A DNA stretch of 64,000 bases from JANMCE01 sp963791625 (GTDB lineage: Bacteria; Actinomycetota; Acidimicrobiia; Acidimicrobiales; Ilumatobacteraceae): positions 62,001 through 126,000 of the forward strand of contig CAWBTA010000016.1 of NCBI GenBank assembly GCA_963791625.1, in the 5' to 3' direction. The position numbers were made by a program, and so were the translations under genes. Shown in pieces: positions 27,844 through 35,623 of this stretch (position 1 is its first letter; the number at the start of each line of letters is the position of its first letter). A model generated the notes under the pieces. It saw only the letters and a program-made list of their open reading frames with translations. It was not told where the DNA came from and ran no database searches.

Positions 27844-28518
27844 ATGACGTTCGTTGCGATGGTTGGGGATCTGAATCTGGCTTATGAGTCGCATCGGGCG
27901 ATTGAGGCGACGGTGGCGCTGTTGTCCAATGACGTCGACATGCGGTGGGTGGGCACGGACGAACCGGACTTCGAGCGCATCGTTAAAGGCGCTGACGGGG
28001 TCTGGGCGCTGCCGGGAACGCCGTACGTGACTGACGATGCCGTGTACGCAGCGATCACGCACGCTCGGACAACCGGGCAGCCGTTCCTCGGCACGTGTGG
28101 CGAATTCCAATACGCAATGGTTGAGTACGCCCGCAACGTGGCCGGATGGAAGGGCGCTAGTCATGCCGAGACGTATCCGGATGCCGAGGAGTTGGTCGTC
28201 GATCGTCTCGTCTGCAGCTTGTTTGGCGAACAGCGAACCGTCACGACCGTGCCTGGCACCCGGCTGGCGAACATCTGCGGCAGCGAGCCCTTCGTCGGCT
28301 TTCACTTCTGCAACTTCGGCGTACCCGACGCACAGTTGGCTCGCTTGGTCGAGCACGGCGTGATCGTGTCCGCCCATGCCGAGGACGCCGGCGTGGAAGG
28401 CATCGAGCTCCCCGATCATCCGTTCTTCGTGGCCACGCTGTTCCAGCCGCAGATGGCTGCCGCCCACGACGAGGGTGTCCACCCGCTGATCCAAGCGCTC
28501 ATCGATTCGGCCGCCTAA
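27844..28518 (+). CDS. CTP synthase C-terminal-region-related glutamine amidotransferase-like protein
   Basis: The 224-residue protein starts MTFVAMVGDLNLAYESHRAI. It resembles the class I glutaminase half of CTP synthase: ADGVWALPGTPYVTDD, then GTCGEFQYAMVEYARNV with the nucleophile-position cysteine, and HPFFVATLFQPQM where CTP synthase has QFHPE. The His and Glu of the catalytic triad are therefore Gln here. It may not hydrolyse glutamine. Related proteins are annotated as CTP-synthase-related (seleno)proteins, and this copy has Cys, not Sec. An upstream in-frame extension runs through the 35-bp repeat and was rejected as the start. Confidence 0.75.
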   Translation: MTFVAMVGDLNLAYESHRAIEATVALLSNDVDMRWVGTDEPDFERIVKGADGVWALPGTPYVTDDAVYAAITHARTTGQPFLGTCGEFQYAMVEYARNVAGWKGASHAETYPDAEELVVDRLVCSLFGEQRTVTTVPGTRLANICGSEPFVGFHFCNFGVPDAQLARLVEHGVIVSAHAEDAGVEGIELPDHPFFVATLFQPQMAAAHDEGVHPLIQALIDSAA

Positions 28519-28572
28519 CGCCGTGTCTCTTTTCCGCTAGTCAAGACTTGGCGTCGGGCGTACGCTCGCGAC

Positions 28573-29019
28573 ATGGATACTTTTCGACTCGTCGCGATCG
28601 ATGCCAACACAGCGGATGAACTTCGTCGGGCGGGTGGGCCGACTTACGTCGCTGACGAGAAGCCCGGGTACCCGTGTCGCCAGTGCCTGCGAGACGCAGA
28701 GATTGGCGAGGAGCTTGTGCTGGTCTCGCACGATCCGTTCGATCAAGACTCGCCGTACCGTTCGGCCAGCCCGATCTTTCTGCACCTTCACCCGTGCGAA
28801 CCAGCCACGCCCAGCGCAGAACTTCCAAGCCAGCTGACCGGCCGCCAGCTATCGGTACGGGCCTTCGACAACGACGCCATGATGATCGACGCTGCCATCA
28901 TCGACGGCACCGATCTCGCCACCAACCTCGACCGACTGTTCAGCAACGAAGACACCGACCGCATTCACATCCATAACGCCAGCCGCGGCTGCTGGGCAGT
29001 GACGGCCGAGCGACCGTAA
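28573..29019 (+). CDS. DUF1203 family protein
   Basis: The 148-residue protein has the DUF1203 pattern GYPCRQCLRDAEIGEELVLV, then SPYRSASPIFLHLHPCEP with Cys and His residues that could bind metal. Function unknown. Follows the 27844 gene in the same direction, 54 bp apart, and may be co-transcribed. Confidence 0.8.
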   Translation: MDTFRLVAIDANTADELRRAGGPTYVADEKPGYPCRQCLRDAEIGEELVLVSHDPFDQDSPYRSASPIFLHLHPCEPATPSAELPSQLTGRQLSVRAFDNDAMMIDAAIIDGTDLATNLDRLFSNEDTDRIHIHNASRGCWAVTAERP

Positions 29020-29065
29020 CTCTCGGCTATGCGGGTGTCGGCACTCCCGTGGGTGGGCGGGACGA

Positions 29066-29166
29066 TCAGCTCAGGGCGGCGAGGTGGTCCATGATCAGGT
29101 GGGTGCTTGCATCGATCAAGAGCCGCAGGTTCGCTTCCGCGCCGACCGAGTCGATGACGAGGTTCC
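29066..29166 (-). pseudogene. Remnant of a secreted repeat protein C-terminus
   Basis: About 32 codons on the minus strand end VGAEANLRLLIDASTHLIMD and HLAALS. These match the last residues of the 24759-27682 protein (VGADGNIRLYTDAGTHLIID, HLATLS). Nothing upstream of it continues the homology, so only a truncated tail remains. It is probably left over from a deletion or recombination between paralogues at the islet edge. Confidence 0.7.
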
Positions 29167-29194
29167 CATGTGTCTTCCTCTGGCGCACCTTTAT

Positions 29195-29229
29195 GTGATT
29201 CTGATGCTGTCCTACGACACCAGATTCAC
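29195..29229 (+). repeat. 35-bp near-palindrome, copy 3
   Basis: GTGATTCTGATGCTG, then TCCTA, then CGACACCAGATTCAC. This is the most diverged copy. It lies 74 bp from the rpsJ terminator, so copies 1 and 3 sit at the two ends of the islet in direct orientation. No gene starts just downstream. Confidence 0.7.
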
Positions 29230-29302
29230 AATCCTGTAGCGCCCTGATCAGCGACGCTCCAGGGCACGGCGCGGCTCGCGACGGTTTGGTGCGACGCAGA
29301 CC

Positions 29303-29342
29303 AAAAACGGCCAAGGGGGCGCCATCCGAAGATGACGCCCCC
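29303..29342 (-). terminator. Intrinsic terminator after rpsJ
   Basis: On the minus strand a hairpin with arms GGGGGCGTCAT and ATGGCGCCCCC closes over CTTCGG and is followed by TTGGCCG and five T. It lies 14 bp past the rpsJ stop and would end the str-tuf-rpsJ transcript before rplC. Confidence 0.85.
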
Positions 29343-29355
29343 TCCCCCAACAGAT

Positions 29356-29670
29356 TCAGGAGTTCTGGATCTTGATTTCGATGTCGACACCGGCCGGGAG
29401 CTCGATGCGCTGGAGCGAATCGATGGTCTTGGCGGTGGGATTCACGATGTCGATGAGGCGCTTATGAATGCGCATCTCGAAGTGCTCACGTGAGTCCTTG
29501 TACTTGTGAGGCGAACGAATGACCGTGTAGCGGTGCTTCGTGGTCGGAAGCGGGATGGGCCCACGAACCGTTGCCTGGGTGCGGACGACTGTCTCCACGA
29601 TCTTCTTGGTGGAGGTGTCGATGATCTCGTGATCGTATGCCTTCAGGCGAATACGGATGCTCTGTGCCAT
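29356..29670 (-). CDS. rpsJ: Ribosomal protein S10
   Basis: 30S protein, also NusE in antitermination. The 104-residue protein has IRIRLKAYDHEIIDTSTKKI and the S10 signature PLPTTKHRYTVIRSPHKYKD. It ends the rpsL-rpsG-fusA-tuf-rpsJ operon. Normally rplC follows at once, but here a terminator and 8.4 kb intervene. Confidence 0.98.
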   Translation of the reverse strand: MAQSIRIRLKAYDHEIIDTSTKKIVETVVRTQATVRGPIPLPTTKHRYTVIRSPHKYKDSREHFEMRIHKRLIDIVNPTAKTIDSLQRIELPAGVDIEIKIQNS

Positions 29671-29681
29671 GAAGGAATCCC

Positions 29682-30866
29682 TTACTTGTTGATCTTGACG
29701 ACGCGGCCGGCACCAACGGTACGGCCACCTTCACGAATAGCGAACCGCAGACCTTCGTCCATCGCGATCGGCTTACCCAACTGCACCGTCATCGCAACGT
29801 TGTCACCCGGCATCACCATCTCGGTACCCTCCGGCAACTGAATCGTCCCGGTCACGTCAGTCGTACGGAAAAAGAACTGCGGACGATAGTTATTGAAGAA
29901 CGGCTTATGACGACCACCCTCCTCCTTCGACAAGACGTACACCTGACCCTCGAAATCGGTATGAGGAGTAATCGAGCCCGGCTTACACAACACCTGACCA
30001 CGCTCCACATCTTCCTTCTTCGTGCCACGAAGAAGTGCACCAATGTTGTCGCCAGCCTGACCCTCATCAAGCAGTTTGCGGAACATCTCCACACCCGTGC
30101 ACGTCGTCTTCTGGGTGTTGCGCAAACCGACGATCTCGATCTCATCACCCGTGTGAACCTTGCCCTGCTCCACCTTGCCGGTAACGACCGTGCCACGACC
30201 CGTGATCGTGAACACATCCTCAATCGGCATCAAGAACGGCTTATCCAACTCGCGCACCGGCTCCGGCACACTGTTGTCACACACGTCCATGAGTTCCATG
30301 ATCTTTTCCTGCCACGCCGCGTCACCCTCCAACGCCTTCAACGCCGAAACGCGGACGACCGGACAGTTATCACCATCAAACTCGAACGACGAGAGCAGTT
30401 CGCGCACTTCAAGCTCCACCAACTCAAGGAGTTCTTCGTCCTCAACCATGTCGGCCTTGTTCAACGCCACAACGATGTACGGCACACCAACCTGACGGGC
30501 AAGGAGCACATGCTCACGCGTCTGGGGCATCGGACCATCCGTGGCCGCAACCACCAGGATCGCACCATCAATCTGCGCCGCGCCGGTGATCATGTTCTTG
30601 ATGTAGTCAGCGTGACCCGGCATATCCACATGGGCGTAATGGCGCTTCAACGTCTCGTACTCGATATGCGCGATCGAGATCGTGATACCACGAGCCTTCT
30701 CCTCCGGCGCCTTATCAATCTGATCAAAAGCAGTGAAATTAGCAAGACCCTTACCAGCAAGCGTCTTCGAGATCGCAGCGGTGAGGGTGGTCTTGCCGTG
30801 GTCGATGTGACCCATGGTGCCGATATTGACGTGCGGCTTGTTACGTTCGAACTTGGCCTTGCTCAT
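29682..30866 (-). CDS. tuf: Elongation factor Tu, copy 1
   Basis: GTPase delivering aminoacyl-tRNA. The 394-residue frame is intact. The P-loop is GHIDHGKTT (Ile where most bacteria have Val), G3 is DMPGHADY, G4 NKADM, and the effector loop EEKARGITI. Nearly identical to the copy at 51549-52735, which suggests gene conversion. Confidence 0.98.
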   Translation of the reverse strand: MSKAKFERNKPHVNIGTMGHIDHGKTTLTAAISKTLAGKGLANFTAFDQIDKAPEEKARGITISIAHIEYETLKRHYAHVDMPGHADYIKNMITGAAQIDGAILVVAATDGPMPQTREHVLLARQVGVPYIVVALNKADMVEDEELLELVELEVRELLSSFEFDGDNCPVVRVSALKALEGDAAWQEKIMELMDVCDNSVPEPVRELDKPFLMPIEDVFTITGRGTVVTGKVEQGKVHTGDEIEIVGLRNTQKTTCTGVEMFRKLLDEGQAGDNIGALLRGTKKEDVERGQVLCKPGSITPHTDFEGQVYVLSKEEGGRHKPFFNNYRPQFFFRTTDVTGTIQLPEGTEMVMPGDNVAMTVQLGKPIAMDEGLRFAIREGGRTVGAGRVVKINK

Positions 30867-30934
30867 GGCGGATCTTTCTTTCTATCGAGTACGAGTTGTC
30901 AAAGAACGGTGATGCGGAGGGAAACAGAGAGGGG

Positions 30935-33019
30935 CTATTCGCCCCGGACTCGCTTGACGATGTCGTCCGCGATGGCGGCCGGAACCTGCTGGTACGAGTT
31001 GAATTCCATGCTGTAAGTCGCACGGCCCTGGGTACGGGAACGGAGGTCGGTACTGTAGCCGAACATCTCGGACAACGGAACCTGAGCACGGACGACCTGG
31101 TTGTTGCCTTCGGCCTCCATGCCTTCAATCTTGCCGCGGCGGCTGGACAAGTCACCCATGACGTCGCCCATGTAGTCGTCGGGGGTAACGCACACGACCG
31201 ACATGATCGGTTCGAGCAATACCGGTGAAGCCTTGCGGGCACCTTCCTTGAAGGCCATGGATCCGGCGATCTTGAACGCCATTTCCGAGGAGTCGACGTC
31301 GTGGTAGCTACCGTCAACAAGTGTGGCCTTCACGTCAACCGTGGGGTACCCGGCGAGCACGCCAGCGTCGAGCGCCTGCTGGATACCCTGATCAACGGCG
31401 GGGATGTATTCACGAGGAATACGGCCACCCGTGACCTTGTCGACGAACTGGTAACCGCCACCAGGGCCGGTGGGCTCAAGCGTGATGACGACGTGCGCGA
31501 ACTGGCCCGTACCACCGGTCTGCTTGATGTGCTTATAGACGATGTTCGGAACTTCTTTGGTGATCGTCTCGCGGTAGGCCACCTGCGGCTTACCAACGGT
31601 GGCGTCAACGTTGAACTCACGCAGCATGCGGTCAACAAGCACTTCGAGGTGAAGCTCGCCCATTCCGGAGATGACGGTCTGGCCGGTCTCTTCGTCGGTG
31701 CGCACGCGGAAGGTGGGGTCTTCTTCCGACAGGGAGTAGAGGGCCTTGCCCAGCTTCTCCTGGTCGTTCTTCGTCTTCGGCTCCACGGCCACGTGGATAA
31801 CGGGCTCGGGAATCTCAATACGCTCGAGGACGATCGGGTGGGCGCGGTCGCACAGCGTGTCACCGGTGGTGACCTGCTGGAAGCCGAGACCGGCAACGAT
31901 GTCGCCGGCACGGGCGATTTCGAGGTCTTCACGCTGGTTGGCGTGCATGAGCAGAATGCGGCCGAGACGCTCGCGCTTTTCCTTGGTGGAGTTGTAGACC
32001 TCATCACCCTTGGAGATGCTGCCCGAGTACACGCGGAAGTAGGTGAGCTTGCCGAAGCGGTCGGCCACGATCTTGAACGCGAGCGCCGAGAACGGCGCCT
32101 CTTCGGAGGCCGGCCGTGTGATGGGCTGGTCCTTCGGGTCAAGACCCGTTGCGTCGGGGATATCGAGCGGGGACGGCATGAAGTCGATAACGGCGTCGAG
32201 CATGGGCTGCACGCCCTTGTTCTTGAATGCCGAGCCGCACAGCACCGGCACGAAATCGAACGCCAGGGTGCCCTTACGGATAGCAGCCTTCAGCTCGGCC
32301 TCGGTGAGCTCCTCATCGTTGAGGTACTTCTCCATGAGGTTGTCGTCAACGCCGCAGATGGTGTCGAGCATCTTGGTGCGCCACTCGTTGCACTCGGCGA
32401 CCATGTCGGCGGGAATGTCGACGATGTCGTAGTGCTCGCCCTTGTCCTTGTTTTCGTCCCAGACGAGAGCCTTCATCTTCACCAGATCGACAAGACCCTT
32501 GTAGTTACCCTCTGAGCCAATCGGCAGCTGGATGACGGCGGGGGTCGAGTTGAGGCGGGCGATGATCATGTCGACCGTGCGGTAGAAGTTGGCGCCGGTG
32601 CGGTCCATCTTGTTGATGAAGCACATGCGCGGCACCTTGTACTTGTTGGCCTGGCGCCACACCGTCTCGGTCTGGGGCTCTACACCGGCGACGGAGTCGA
32701 ACACGGCAACTGCGCCGTCGAGCACACGGAGCGAACGCTCGACTTCGATGGTGAAGTCGACGTGGCCGGGCGTGTCGATGATGTTGATGCGATGGTTCTC
32801 CCACACGCACGTGGTGGCGGCGGACGTGATGGTGATGCCACGCTCCTGCTCCTGCACCATGTGGTCCATGACCGCTGCGCCCTCGTGAACTTCACCGATC
32901 TTGTAGGTCTTGCCGGTGTAATAGAGGATGCGCTCGGTCGTGGTGGTCTTGCCGGCGTCAATATGGGCCATGATGCCGATATTGCGGGTTCGTTCGAGGG
33001 GGAATTCACGCTTGGCCAT
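30935..33019 (-). CDS. fusA: Elongation factor G
   Basis: Translocase GTPase. From ATG 33019 (MAKREFPLERTRNIGIMAHI) it encodes 694 residues. A GTG three codons earlier is also possible. Motifs: AHIDAGKTTTTERIL, DTPGHVDFT, NKMDRTGANF. The frame is intact over 2.1 kb, in contrast to rpoC. Confidence 0.97.
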   Translation of the reverse strand: MAKREFPLERTRNIGIMAHIDAGKTTTTERILYYTGKTYKIGEVHEGAAVMDHMVQEQERGITITSAATTCVWENHRINIIDTPGHVDFTIEVERSLRVLDGAVAVFDSVAGVEPQTETVWRQANKYKVPRMCFINKMDRTGANFYRTVDMIIARLNSTPAVIQLPIGSEGNYKGLVDLVKMKALVWDENKDKGEHYDIVDIPADMVAECNEWRTKMLDTICGVDDNLMEKYLNDEELTEAELKAAIRKGTLAFDFVPVLCGSAFKNKGVQPMLDAVIDFMPSPLDIPDATGLDPKDQPITRPASEEAPFSALAFKIVADRFGKLTYFRVYSGSISKGDEVYNSTKEKRERLGRILLMHANQREDLEIARAGDIVAGLGFQQVTTGDTLCDRAHPIVLERIEIPEPVIHVAVEPKTKNDQEKLGKALYSLSEEDPTFRVRTDEETGQTVISGMGELHLEVLVDRMLREFNVDATVGKPQVAYRETITKEVPNIVYKHIKQTGGTGQFAHVVITLEPTGPGGGYQFVDKVTGGRIPREYIPAVDQGIQQALDAGVLAGYPTVDVKATLVDGSYHDVDSSEMAFKIAGSMAFKEGARKASPVLLEPIMSVVCVTPDDYMGDVMGDLSSRRGKIEGMEAEGNNQVVRAQVPLSEMFGYSTDLRSRTQGRATYSMEFNSYQQVPAAIADDIVKRVRGE

Positions 33020-33147
33020 GGGGCTCACTCTTCAAGTCGGGGGGATGCAACGGTGTCAAAGGGCGGTTACGCAACGGTGACCGGGTAAGAAAACCCGGCC
33101 ACCATTCAATCGTCAGTTCTTGGAAAAACTTGAGGCTTTGTAAACTA

Positions 33148-33618
33148 CTACCAGCGGTAGTGGGCGAAGGCCTTGTTGGACTCGGCCATCTTCTGCAGGT
33201 CGTCGCGCTTCTTGATGGAAGCACCAACACCGTTGCTGGCGTCGAGCAATTCCATTGCCAGGCGCTGGGCCATGGTCTTTTCACGACGGTTACGAGAGAA
33301 ACCAACCAGCCAGCGGATGGCAAGCGTGTTGGCGCGGCGGGGGCGAACCTCAACCGGAACCTGATAGGTGGCGCCACCAACGCGGCGGCTGCGAACCTCG
33401 AGCGGCGGCTTGACGTTGTCGATGGCGCGCTTGAGGGCGGCGATCGGCTCGGCGCCGGTCTTGGCTTCGATTTCCTTCAGCGCGTCGTACACAATGCGCT
33501 CGGCAACGGAACGCTTGCCCGACAGCAGGATCTTGTTTACAAGCTGGGTAACGAGCAGCGAGCGGTAGACCGGGTCGGGGGTCAGTTCGCGGCGGGGGGC
33601 AGGACCTTTACGGGGCAT
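33148..33618 (-). CDS. rpsG: Ribosomal protein S7
   Basis: Nucleates assembly of the 30S head. The 156-residue protein has DPVYRSLLVTQLVNKILLSG and RRVGGATYQVPVEVRPRRAN, typical S7. Lies 14 bp after rpsL. A 128-bp gap without a gene separates it from fusA. Confidence 0.98.
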   Translation of the reverse strand: MPRKGPAPRRELTPDPVYRSLLVTQLVNKILLSGKRSVAERIVYDALKEIEAKTGAEPIAALKRAIDNVKPPLEVRSRRVGGATYQVPVEVRPRRANTLAIRWLVGFSRNRREKTMAQRLAMELLDASNGVGASIKKRDDLQKMAESNKAFAHYRW

Positions 33619-33631
33619 GGCTCAAATACCT

Positions 33632-34003
33632 TTACTTGCTCTTCTTGGCGCCGTAGCGGCTGCGGGCCTGCTTGCGGTTCTTGACACCGCTGGAGTCGAG
33701 GGTGCCGCGGATGATCTTGTAGCGCACACCTGGGAGGTCCTTCACACGACCGCCGCGTACGAGCACGATGGAGTGTTCCTGCAGGTTGTGTCCCTCACCC
33801 GGGATGTAAGCGGTGATTTCCATGCCGCTGGTGAGGCGAACACGGGCGACCTTGCGGAGAGCCGAGTTCGGCTTCTTGGGGGTGTTGGTGTACACGCGGG
33901 TGCACACGCCACGGCGCTGCGGAGCGCCCTTCAGCGCCGGTGTGTTGGTCTTCGTCGTCTTCGTTGACCGGCCATACCGGACCAGCTGCTGAATAGTGGG
34001 CAC
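33632..34003 (-). CDS. rpsL: Ribosomal protein S12
   Basis: Decoding-centre protein. The 123-residue protein starts MPTIQQLVRYGRSTKTTKTN. The two lysines linked to streptomycin resistance are wild type (TPKKPNS and GRVKDLPG). First gene of the str operon. Confidence 0.98.
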   Translation of the reverse strand: MPTIQQLVRYGRSTKTTKTNTPALKGAPQRRGVCTRVYTNTPKKPNSALRKVARVRLTSGMEITAYIPGEGHNLQEHSIVLVRGGRVKDLPGVRYKIIRGTLDSSGVKNRKQARSRYGAKKSK

Positions 34004-34038
34004 GCGTTACCTCAAACTCTTTCCAAATGAACCATGCG

Positions 34039-34068
34039 ATGCTAGGGCTTGCGTGCTACCACGAGCAA
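34039..34068 (-). promoter_or_regulatory. Promoter of the rpsL (str) operon
   Basis: The minus strand reads TTGCTC (34063-34068), an 18-bp spacer and TAGCAT (34039-34044). The start would be near 34032, leaving a 28-nt leader before rpsL. It lies between rpsL and the toxin gene, so the str operon does not depend on rpoBC readthrough. Confidence 0.55.
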
Positions 34069-34091
34069 ACCCGACCCAACGTTTTCGGGCC

Positions 34092-34385
34092 TCACGTGAT
34101 GTGAACGATGGCTCGCCTGATCTTCACCATCGCAGGAAACGAGGCTCGGCCTCTTTGCTCGAGCAGTCGCTCGGTGGGGATGCTGCGCAGCAGATCTACC
34201 GCAAAGATGCCGTCCTCAACGTCGATACGCCACGGAAGGGGGACTTCTTCGATCGGGCCGACGATTTCCGGGATCACCACAGCCCGACCCGAGGCGTTCG
34301 CGAAGCGAGCGTTCGAGACGACCAACACTCTTCGTCGCACCTCTTCGTTGAGGTCAGCGAGATAGATATCGCCCGGCTGAATCAC
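34092..34385 (-). CDS. PemK/MazF-type endoribonuclease toxin
   Basis: The 97-residue protein has the MazF fold signature: PGDIYLADLNEEVRRRVLVV near the N-terminus, SNARFANASGRAVVIPEIVG, and the C-terminal ERLLEQRGRASFPAM. It should cleave mRNA when not bound by its antitoxin. Its start overlaps the antitoxin stop by four bases (ATGA). It sits directly upstream of the rpsL promoter. Confidence 0.8.
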   Translation of the reverse strand: MIQPGDIYLADLNEEVRRRVLVVSNARFANASGRAVVIPEIVGPIEEVPLPWRIDVEDGIFAVDLLRSIPTERLLEQRGRASFPAMVKIRRAIVHIT

Positions 34386-34615
34386 CCGACACCGTCGAAC
34401 GCAGCGTCAACATCGGCTTCTTGTTGCTTCAATTCGGCAAGATGCTCGGCGGATAGACCTTTGCGCCATGCCAGCGCTGCGTCCGCCTGCGCCCAGAACC
34501 GATCGGCTTCCAAGGCATCGATGGCCTCGACGATCGTCTCCTCCGCTGTGGCCCCACCGAGAGCACGGATCCGCTCCCGAGTTTCAACGCTGATCTTCAC
34601 CGTCGTCGCCTTCAT
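34382..34615 (-). CDS. Antitoxin of the MazF-type module
   Basis: A 77-residue protein from ATG 34615 starts MKATTVKISVETRERIRALG, a ribbon-helix-helix-like N-terminus. A helical acidic C-terminus (ELKQQEADVDAAFDGVG) is suited to wrap the toxin. A longer frame upstream was rejected because it crosses the rpoC-terminator copy and the -10 box. Confidence 0.75.
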   Translation of the reverse strand: MKATTVKISVETRERIRALGGATAEETIVEAIDALEADRFWAQADAALAWRKGLSAEHLAELKQQEADVDAAFDGVG

Positions 34616-34623
34616 ATAGCCAG

Positions 34624-34629
34624 AGTATA
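34624..34629 (-). promoter_or_regulatory. -10 box for a leaderless toxin-antitoxin mRNA
   Basis: TATACT on the minus strand ends 8 bp before the antitoxin ATG, so transcription should begin at or next to the start codon. No convincing -35 is present at the usual distance. Autoregulation by the antitoxin is likely but not shown. Confidence 0.5.
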
Positions 34630-34675
34630 CCGCCGAGCGGGAGCCCTTGCTGCCTCGGCAAGACCTGCTTGTTCG

Positions 34676-35050
34676 TAAAACGACGAAGGCCCGCCGCACC
34701 CGAGGTGGGTGGGGCGGGCCTGGTACTGGCGGCGGGGTTAGGCGCCGACGGTGTCGTCGTTGTAGGTGGTACCGGTCATTGACGCAAGCCATTCAGCCGG
34801 ATCGGCCTCATCACTTGTGTAGAACGCCATCGGCTCATACTCCGGGGCCGTGAGATCAAACTCACGACACCGAGGCATACCCGTACCGGCCGGGATGAGC
34901 TTGCCGATGATGATGTTTTCCTTCAGACCCAACAGGCCATCTCCGCGACCATCAATGGCCGCTTCAGTGAGCACGCGGGTGGTCTCCTGGAATGACGCTG
35001 CCGACGACCACGACTCGGTAGCCAACGACGCCTTGGTAATACCCATCAGT
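34676..35050 (-). pseudogene. Duplicated 3' end of rpoC with its terminator
   Basis: About 375 bp repeat the end of rpoC (38350-38727) with only scattered differences. The reading frame matches MGITKASLATESW through TGTTYNDDTVGA. Differences include Trp-Ser for Trp-Leu and Gly for Asn. The copied terminator hairpin (34688-34720) is included, with its loop altered. Homology ends abruptly at about 35050, where a hipA-tail fragment follows. Too short to be functional RNA polymerase. Confidence 0.88.
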
Positions 35051-35094
35051 CCGAACTGCGTTCGACACCGATCCGACCGGTCTGGCCACCGGAT

Positions 35095-35175
35095 GCGAAA
35101 CGCCAAGCTCGGAGCGTTGTCAGGTAAGCGCATAGTTGTTCAAGATCTTTCGGCCGTAGAGACTGCTCGCCAGGC
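35095..35175 (-). repeat. Duplicated fragment of the hipA 3' region
   Basis: This stretch repeats 37078-37148 and reads QSLRPKDLEQLCAYLTT against QSLRPTDLEQLCAYLTT in the larger hipA remnant. It lies between the rpoC copy and the lipoprotein gene, so the whole interval is a mosaic of duplicated pieces. Confidence 0.75.
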
Positions 35176-35239
35176 CAAAGACGCACGTCACGAGTTTGAA
35201 CACGTGGGCAAACGGCGCGCCCACGAAGCCCCGGCGACC

Positions 35240-35623
35240 TTAGAGAGAAACCGTGAAGCTGAAATTGTGGCCGCATCCCTTGCCATTGGTGTTGATTTCC
35301 AAACCCTTTACGTCCTTGTCGAAATGTATGGTTTCCCCGGTGGGGTCCACGTAGTCGATCCGGATTCGAGCGACCGGCTTGCCTAGTTTGCCAGCGGCAT
35401 CGCCAAACACCCCCAAATCGACGGGCGCACCTCCGCCTCCGACTTCGGTTGCCGGACCCGGTGAGCAGGTTTTCACCAAACACACTTGCGTGACTTTCAC
35501 CGGCACCGCAGTAGTGATTGCGACGCGATCGACGAAGCCAACTTGCGCGCATGTCTTGCTGCAACCGACAGCTGCCAGTAGCGCCAGGAGCGCGCCCGCC
35601 GGCCCTGACGGACCCTTACACAT
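35240..35623 (-). CDS. Small lipoprotein of unknown function
   Basis: From ATG 35623 it encodes 127 residues. A signal sequence with a lipobox (ALLALLAAVGCSKTC) predicts lipidation at Cys. The mature part contains several cysteines and LEINTNGKGCGHNFSFTVSL. I recognise no family. The start overlaps the protease stop (TGATG), so the two are translationally coupled and may act together outside the cell. A longer frame upstream overlaps the protease and was rejected. Confidence 0.6.
   Translation of the reverse strand: MCKGPSGPAGALLALLAAVGCSKTCAQVGFVDRVAITTAVPVKVTQVCLVKTCSPGPATEVGGGGAPVDLGVFGDAAGKLGKPVARIRIDYVDPTGETIHFDKDVKGLEINTNGKGCGHNFSFTVSL

Noticed and set aside
27844..28518. Possible selenocysteine in the GATase-like protein
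   Set aside because: The codon at the nucleophile position is TGT (Cys) and no in-frame TGA with a plausible SECIS is present.
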